From contig JBBHKE010001966.1 in the NCBI GenBank assembly GCA_037447655.1, positions 168,757-230,756 of the forward strand: a stretch of DNA of 62,000 nucleotides, written 5' to 3'. The first letter of the stretch is position 1; every line of letters begins with the position of its first letter. The notes under the pieces were generated by a model that searched no databases, had not been told where the DNA came from, and was given only the letters and a program-made list of their open reading frames with translations. The DNA is from Zygnema cylindricum (Eukaryota; Streptophyta; Zygnematophyceae; Zygnematales; Zygnemataceae). Position numbers and translations under genes: made by a program. This document shows, in pieces, positions 56,785 through 62,000 of the stretch.

Positions 56785-57870
56785 ATGGCCCGGGCCCGCT
56801 TTGCCAGCCTGGCGCTGACGTGGCGCATGCTAAGCGTCTGTGCTGTGGCCGTACTGTTTGTCGTGACTCATCGCTGGGGAGGAGAGGAGGTTTTCCTGGA
56901 TATGAAAATTCCAGTAGAAGATGAGACGTCCTTAACTGCCATGGAGTCCATGGAACTAGAAGAATCCATGGAAGAAAAGACTTTGGTCAACACTAATAAG
57001 GCGGAATACATTTCTGTGAACACTGATAAGGCGGAATATTCAACAAAGAATGGAGAGTTTCTCCGTTTTCTTCCCTCTACCCCCTCTCTATGTGTGGCCG
57101 GAATGCGCTCTCCCTGCTCTTCCAGCAATAAATGGTTTTGTCTGACATGTAAATTTGTCGGTGCGGCGCGGCAAGGTCAATCTCTGACCAATAACGTCAC
57201 TGACACGTGCGTCCCAGATTTTACCATCAAACGCGATCGGACGGTGGTCACTTGTCGTCCGGCGCGTCTCTACACTCCCGGAATCAGTCTCCCGCTGTTC
57301 TATGGCGCAGTTCCGTTGACCTTTCCTGGCAACAAACTGGTCTGCTCATCTCCCGGACGCGGCATCGATCAAGCCGCCAGCAAATCCGGGTCTTGTGACC
57401 ACGTGGCAGCTTACCATCGCCGCATTCTCCTTGATCGACGTATGCTGCTTGGCACGTGTCAAGATGGCAAAACCAATGGATGTTCTTCCCAACGTCCTTG
57501 TCAGGAAAACAGCGGAGCACCTGGGGGAGGTCCATGTGGGTGTTCTGGGACTTGTTGTTCCGGGAGCGACGATACGAAGTGTGCTTGCAAACAAGAAGGT
57601 GACACGTGTAAATGTAGCGCATCGGAGCGCAAGAGTCCTTGTTCGGAGGTGTTGAAGATCCCTTATAGATATTATGGACCGGGTGATCCGGCCTCCAAAG
57701 ACCCATCAACAGTTTGTAGCAAAGGTACGGGGTGCGAGGAGACCTGCGACGGCGGGACTTGCGGATCGTATTCTATTCGTAATGGAATAACACTGGTGAC
57801 TTTAGGCAATGAAACGGTATTGCTTCACTACAGTGATCTTAAATGCAAGTGCATGCCAAAAAAACGATAG
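56785..57870 (+). CDS. Cysteine-rich secreted or anchored protein, copy 4 (361 aa)
   Basis: Right-arm partner of 42464-43549, same length and architecture: MARAR start, LSVCAVAVLFVV hydrophobic segment, acidic ESMELEESMEE, two VNT(N/D)KAEY repeats, NNVTDTCVPDF, TVVTCRPARLYTPG, LPLFYGAVPLTFPG, CSSPGRGIDQ, CGCSGTCCSG, CACK, CKCS, EETCDGGTCGS and CKCMPKKR. All 27 cysteines are conserved. It is intronless and clearly less AT-rich than its flanks. The upstream CT-rich tract, G-box and TATA-like site are shared with copy 1. Differences from copy 1 are concentrated in the acidic region and near the C-terminus (NGITLVTLGNETVLLHYSD versus a Thr-rich stretch). Function unknown; an extracellular or endomembrane location is inferred from the hydrophobic start and cysteine content. 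Confidence 0.8.
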   Translation: MARARFASLALTWRMLSVCAVAVLFVVTHRWGGEEVFLDMKIPVEDETSLTAMESMELEESMEEKTLVNTNKAEYISVNTDKAEYSTKNGEFLRFLPSTPSLCVAGMRSPCSSSNKWFCLTCKFVGAARQGQSLTNNVTDTCVPDFTIKRDRTVVTCRPARLYTPGISLPLFYGAVPLTFPGNKLVCSSPGRGIDQAASKSGSCDHVAAYHRRILLDRRMLLGTCQDGKTNGCSSQRPCQENSGAPGGGPCGCSGTCCSGSDDTKCACKQEGDTCKCSASERKSPCSEVLKIPYRYYGPGDPASKDPSTVCSKGTGCEETCDGGTCGSYSIRNGITLVTLGNETVLLHYSDLKCKCMPKKR

Positions 57871-59880
57871 TAAGGAGTTTTACATCTTGATTAAGTTTTG
57901 TAGGTTTCTAGTTTCTGGTCGATTAAAAAATAATTCTGGTACATCATGCGGTTCTGTTATTTATTTAGTTTTTGTTTTTTTTTATATAAGAGTAGAGAGG
58001 TTTTATTTTGTCAGGTTTGAAGGAGTTGTTGTTGACAATGTATGGATTAGATTTGGGATAAAATGATCTCATATGGAAATTTTTGATAATTTAGATGCTT
58101 TTGTATTTTATTAGGAAAGTTTGTTTTAAAAAGTGTGATCTGTTTAAGTGTTTTCCTCTTAAAGGGCCAACTGCTTTCACTCTTAGTTAATATTTTAATT
58201 GTATGTTTCTAGTTTTTCTATACCTTAAATGCATCTTGTTTGGATGTTCTAGTAGAGATCTAAAAAAAAATGTTAGAATCCAAATATTTCCAAGATAAAA
58301 TTCCTAGAAAAGCTTTTCCAGGGCATACATTACAAGCAATGAAGAAATGTAGGTTTCAAATTTAACAATGCATGAAGTATTCTATTTGATTTATCGATTC
58401 ACATCGGATTAAAAAATTCACGCAAATTCTACCCAAATCGCATGATTTTTTCATATAATGTTATGGTTGTAAAAAAAAAAATCTTAGAAGGTTTAGTAAA
58501 ACTAAAGAAACATAGAAATGGCATCTTGGTTGCATACCAAATTTGACATGGTTTTACTTTTTTTTTTTCACAGAAACAATGTGGAACAAATTTTAATGAT
58601 TATTAACCAGTCTGGTCTATTGGCCCTTGTAAGATCATTAAATTAGTGTTTATTCCCAATTTTGTATATTTAATGTATGCATATGGTTTACACTGACGTG
58701 GTTTTTGGTCCAATTTTCTACAATCTATATATTCGTCACAATATATGTCCAATATTTTACATCATGTTGATAACTGTTTTATAATTGTTCGAAAAAAATG
58801 TTCGCATAACATGAATGAAATGCAAAAAGACGTAATCAATTGATATCCAACTATCCAAATTACAATTGTGTTCATTTAAAAAAAAAAACAAAAATCTTAA
58901 CAATTTATGCTTAAATCTAGGTGTTTGATGTGTAAAGATGATGTTCCATCAGACAAAAAGTGGGGTAGTTTACAGAAATCCACGACTATCCGTACCAAAC
59001 CGTACCGCTTATTTTGTCTTTTTACGAAATACAACATTACATAGAATCTTGCCAATACTATCCGAAGGTAGGTAATACTGACCGTCGGATGTTCATCCGC
59101 GAGGTGTTGCTTCATTTTTCTCTGTAACTGTTAACGTACCTCTCGGAGGTGGGTTGGCAGATACAAAAAAAAAGAAAAAATCGTGACACGCTGGATGATT
59201 AAGCTCATGTCACGATGGATAACCAACAAAAATTGACAAAATTTGCACATGACACGCGCTTTCAAAAATACAACCGAAAATAAAAATGTAAGTTCGTAAC
59301 TCTCTTTTGTCACTCTATTTTGGGTACCTTTTGTTTGTCACACTATTTTTGTCAAAAGACTTTCGTTATTTTCGAAAACACGAACCCAAAAAAATGAGCT
59401 GGCGTAGATGATTGGCGTTTGCAAAAAGTATAACAACCTTCTGTCGTATGATGATTTCGTACGCAGGTACATGGTACCCAAGTGAAGATTTGATGTAAAA
59501 TTTGTCAGTGCCAAAAATCTTAAGTATATTCAATATCGGATCATAGCTTACGTGGTGCCACTCACTGTATAACACGTGGATGACTCTTCGTGATGGAACA
59601 TCGACTCAATCAACCTAGTGTATAGAGTTGGCCGTACGATTACAGAAATGTCTGATGGAACGTTACCCTAAAATGGATAGCAAGTCTTATGGAACATTAC
59701 CCTAAATGGATAGCAATATCAGATATTTTATTTTATCCAAGCCGATGATGATTTTATGTACACTAATTTTGAATGTATGTTAGAGAATGTCGAAGCTTTT
59801 GGTTGGTTTTGATACATTATTTTTACTTTTAAATACTTGTGCTTTTTACAATGATTTCCTTTTTTTGTCAAAGTGTAAGA
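57871..59880. other. 3' flank of the copy 4 gene
   Basis: It matches the left-arm 3' flank in reverse (39940-40947 and 41363-42463) but has only one copy, so the tandem duplication is left-arm specific. No gene is seen. Confidence 0.65.
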
Positions 59881-60034
59881 CTCGGTTCGGTTTATGGCAA
59901 ATTTTGTAAAACAATGTTTTTGGTCCTTGCATGCATGTTAAAATATGTATATATATTTCTTACTAAGATTGGATATTTAATTTTAACGAAAAAATTATTT
60001 GAACCAGAAAACAAAAAAATGTGTGCAAAAATTG

Positions 60035-60109
60035 TCTGGTAACCTCGTCTTGTATGCGTAATATTTGTGTTTTTCTGGTACAATACGAATATTATATGAG
60101 GTTACCAGA
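60035..60109. repeat. Short palindromic element, right arm copy
   Basis: TCTGGTAACCTC and GAGGTTACCAGA ends; counterpart of 39453-39527. Confidence 0.8.
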
Positions 60110-60441
60110 TTTAGTGTTTGCATACTTTTTGCACTTTTGACCAATTAATAGGAAACATTTTTGGATATCCACAAAAATGATAATTAGCCTCCGATGATAA
60201 ACTGGCACAAATGTCCAAAATGTTGTCTTTAATTTATCGGAATTCATTTTTTTTGGGAAGGTGAATTAAGTTATAAAGAAAAAAAAAGTATATCGCTAAC
60301 ATACAGAGAATATCACTGGATCAGAGTAAAAAAGATGAGAAAAGTATTTTCTGTTAAATAAACAATCAAAAAAGAGGTAACATTTTACATGACCTACTAT
60401 ACATAATAAGTGACGTCCGTACAACGCTCAGCTGAAAGATT

Positions 60442-61296
60442 ATACGGGCAAGTTAGGGTATGTCCCAATATGCATAAGTAAGGGTTTTTTTTCTGTCGTT
60501 TTACTGTAAAACTTAGCGCCATGATGCCTAAGTTCCAACCATACGAAGAAATAACAAATTTGTGGAGTACAATTTGCGACATCCTCAAACTTAGGATGTA
60601 GGAAAATTTGTCGTCTTGTGTTTTTTGACCCACTTCCACGACAAAAAACTTTTCTTAAAAACACATGCGCGATGTGTTTTAAAACTAGGTATTTTTGATA
60701 AACAAATAGGAAAATATATTCGCACGTGCCGTAATTTTCTAAAATTTTCATACGATTTCCAAGGACATAAAAGTACAGAATTCGCTATGTTTTGTTCGTT
60801 TGTGTTCAAATACAACAAAGAAAAGTACACAATTTGTTAAGTTTTGTCCGTTTTCGTCGAGTACAGATTTTTTTTTTGCAAGGGTCTCCGAAATTATGCC
60901 ATTTCACGTCGACCGAACAAGAGACCCAAAGGTAAAGCGCATCTTCTTCAACCGAGAAACGGTACAGGCTGAACGGCGGTACGTCTACAATGTCATGGTA
61001 AGACATGCAACATCACATATTGTTCCAAAATATAACGTGCGATAACACGCATTGTAGTCGTTGACAACCGTCACATATATTGTCGACGTATACAATCGTC
61101 ACAAACGTAAGTTACGATTACGTTCTTACACATAGGGACACTTGAAAACCAGGTCCAGCGAATCCGCGCAAAAATACAAAGTAAATTGCTTAGTCACAAG
61201 AACATAGGGACATACCCTTAGTACTATTTGATGGGATTGAAAGGATTCCGGTCCCAAATTTGAAGCTCCAATGATTTAGGCATAATTCGTGACAGT
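60442..61296. other. Intergenic, no gene seen
   Basis: Outside the inverted duplication. Open frames are short and match nothing I recognise. Confidence 0.5.
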
Positions 61297-61380
61297 TGGA
61301 TGTTTCACTATTTGAGATCCGCCAAGCAATCGCCCACATTCCTGACTGTTGGATGTTTCACTATTTGAGATCTGCGAAAG
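61297..61380. repeat. Direct repeat of about 49 bases
   Basis: GTTGGATGTTTCACTATTTG followed by AGATC(C/T)GC occurs at 61297 and 61346. Confidence 0.85.
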
Positions 61381-61398
61381 ACATCGCGCACATCATCC

Positions 61399-61438
61399 AG
61401 TGGGCCCCAACTCTCCTCGAGGAGAGTTGGGGCCCACT
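61399..61438. repeat. Perfect 40-base palindrome
   Basis: Two 20-base arms, AGTGGGCCCCAACTCTCCTC and its exact complement, meet at 61418/61419 with no loop. The GC-rich composition stands out from the AT-rich surroundings. Confidence 0.95.
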
Positions 61439-62000
61439 AGATGGTTGCCATTGGTACACGTGAAAAAGCGAAAAAAAAATATACTAATTGGAGGTGGATT
61501 GGTGGAAGCCATGAAATTGTACACAAGAGAAAGATCAATGCATTGGAGAGAGAAATTGATTTGTATTTGGGATGATTTCATTGAGTGAGAAAATTCACTT
61601 ATATGCAAAATACATAGTGCTAATAACTATGGAGTCTAAGCGCTCTTTGGTGCGCTGTAACAAAAAGGATCCGAATCAAGATTCTACGTGACTAGATTCT
61701 AATGTAAGTTAGATTGTAACAGATTGACTTTAGGGCGGCAATGGACAAAATTAATTAAGACCTAAACTAACGAGGTAGACTCAAACAACAAGGAGTACGA
61801 AGCAACTCGAAAAGTACAAAAGAGAAATAATACAAACAATGGACATACTTAGGACAAAATGAAACCGTCGCCCAAAGGACTTGTACGTAGGGCGGCCAGA
61901 CCGGACTGACACATGAAATGAACCGGTACAAAATAAGATAAAGACTTGACCGACGCATTTAATGATTCTTACGGTCAAGACCAAGACCGGACGGACATAT
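61439..62000. other. Intergenic, no gene seen
   Basis: AT-rich with short frames only. Confidence 0.5.

Larger units (their letters stand above)
54558..60441. repeat. Right arm of the large inverted duplication
   Basis: Reverse complement of 39081-47371 without that arm's later insertions. The inner edge is sharp: sequence matches up to TAAGTGTAGGA and then diverges. It preserves empty sites for left-arm elements at 44765 (here 55962-55973) and 45603-47321 (here about 54607, AGCGTTTACACGTG context). It contains a locally unique stretch (about 54740-55500) with many ACGTCACTTCAAATATC-type repeats. Confidence 0.85.

Overview
The window looks like nuclear DNA of a streptophyte (a land plant or a charophyte alga). 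The evidence is a CHASE-domain hybrid histidine kinase of the cytokinin-receptor type, an APETALA2-type transcription factor with two AP2 domains, many GT..AG introns of about 150 to 950 bases, AT-rich intergenic DNA, a Ty3/gypsy-type element primed like plant elements, and many small inverted-repeat transposons. I cannot name the species.

Layout. 1-5.4 kb: AT-rich DNA with tandem repeats and small TIR elements. 5.5-13.8 kb: AP2-type gene on +, with a first intron full of purine tracts and a GATA satellite, and a one-base lesion inside the second AP2 domain. 14.6-18.0 kb: BCS1-like AAA-ATPase gene on -, with at least three reading-frame breaks, probably a pseudogene or locally poor sequence. 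19.1-20.4 kb: a degenerate short repeat built on CAGTGCTAAA. 21.4-24.7 kb: a truncated gypsy-type retroelement on -. 27.2-35.6 kb: a complete 14-exon histidine kinase gene on +. When spliced it gives exactly 1075 codons plus stop, but the canonical receiver has Ala in place of the phospho-accepting Asp.

39.1-60.4 kb: a large inverted duplication (left arm 39,081-47,371, right arm 54,558-60,441, spacer about 7.2 kb). The arms and spacer carry five members of an intronless cysteine-rich secreted or membrane-anchored protein family that I do not recognise. Three are intact (42,464-43,549 on -; 52,351-53,361 on -; 56,785-57,870 on +) and two are broken (40,948-41,362 and 48,706-49,455, both on -). 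The intact members keep 27 cysteines in the same order and share upstream CACGTG palindromes. This is the best candidate for something undescribed.

The two arms also work as a natural before/after comparison. The left arm holds three TA-inserted MITEs, one interrupted by a hAT-like element, and the right arm preserves the empty sites. The left arm alone has a tandem duplication that made the truncated gene copy. The order of events can therefore be read from the sequence.

The AP2, BCS1-like and kinase genes appear to be independent neighbours. I see no functional cluster outside the cysteine-rich family.
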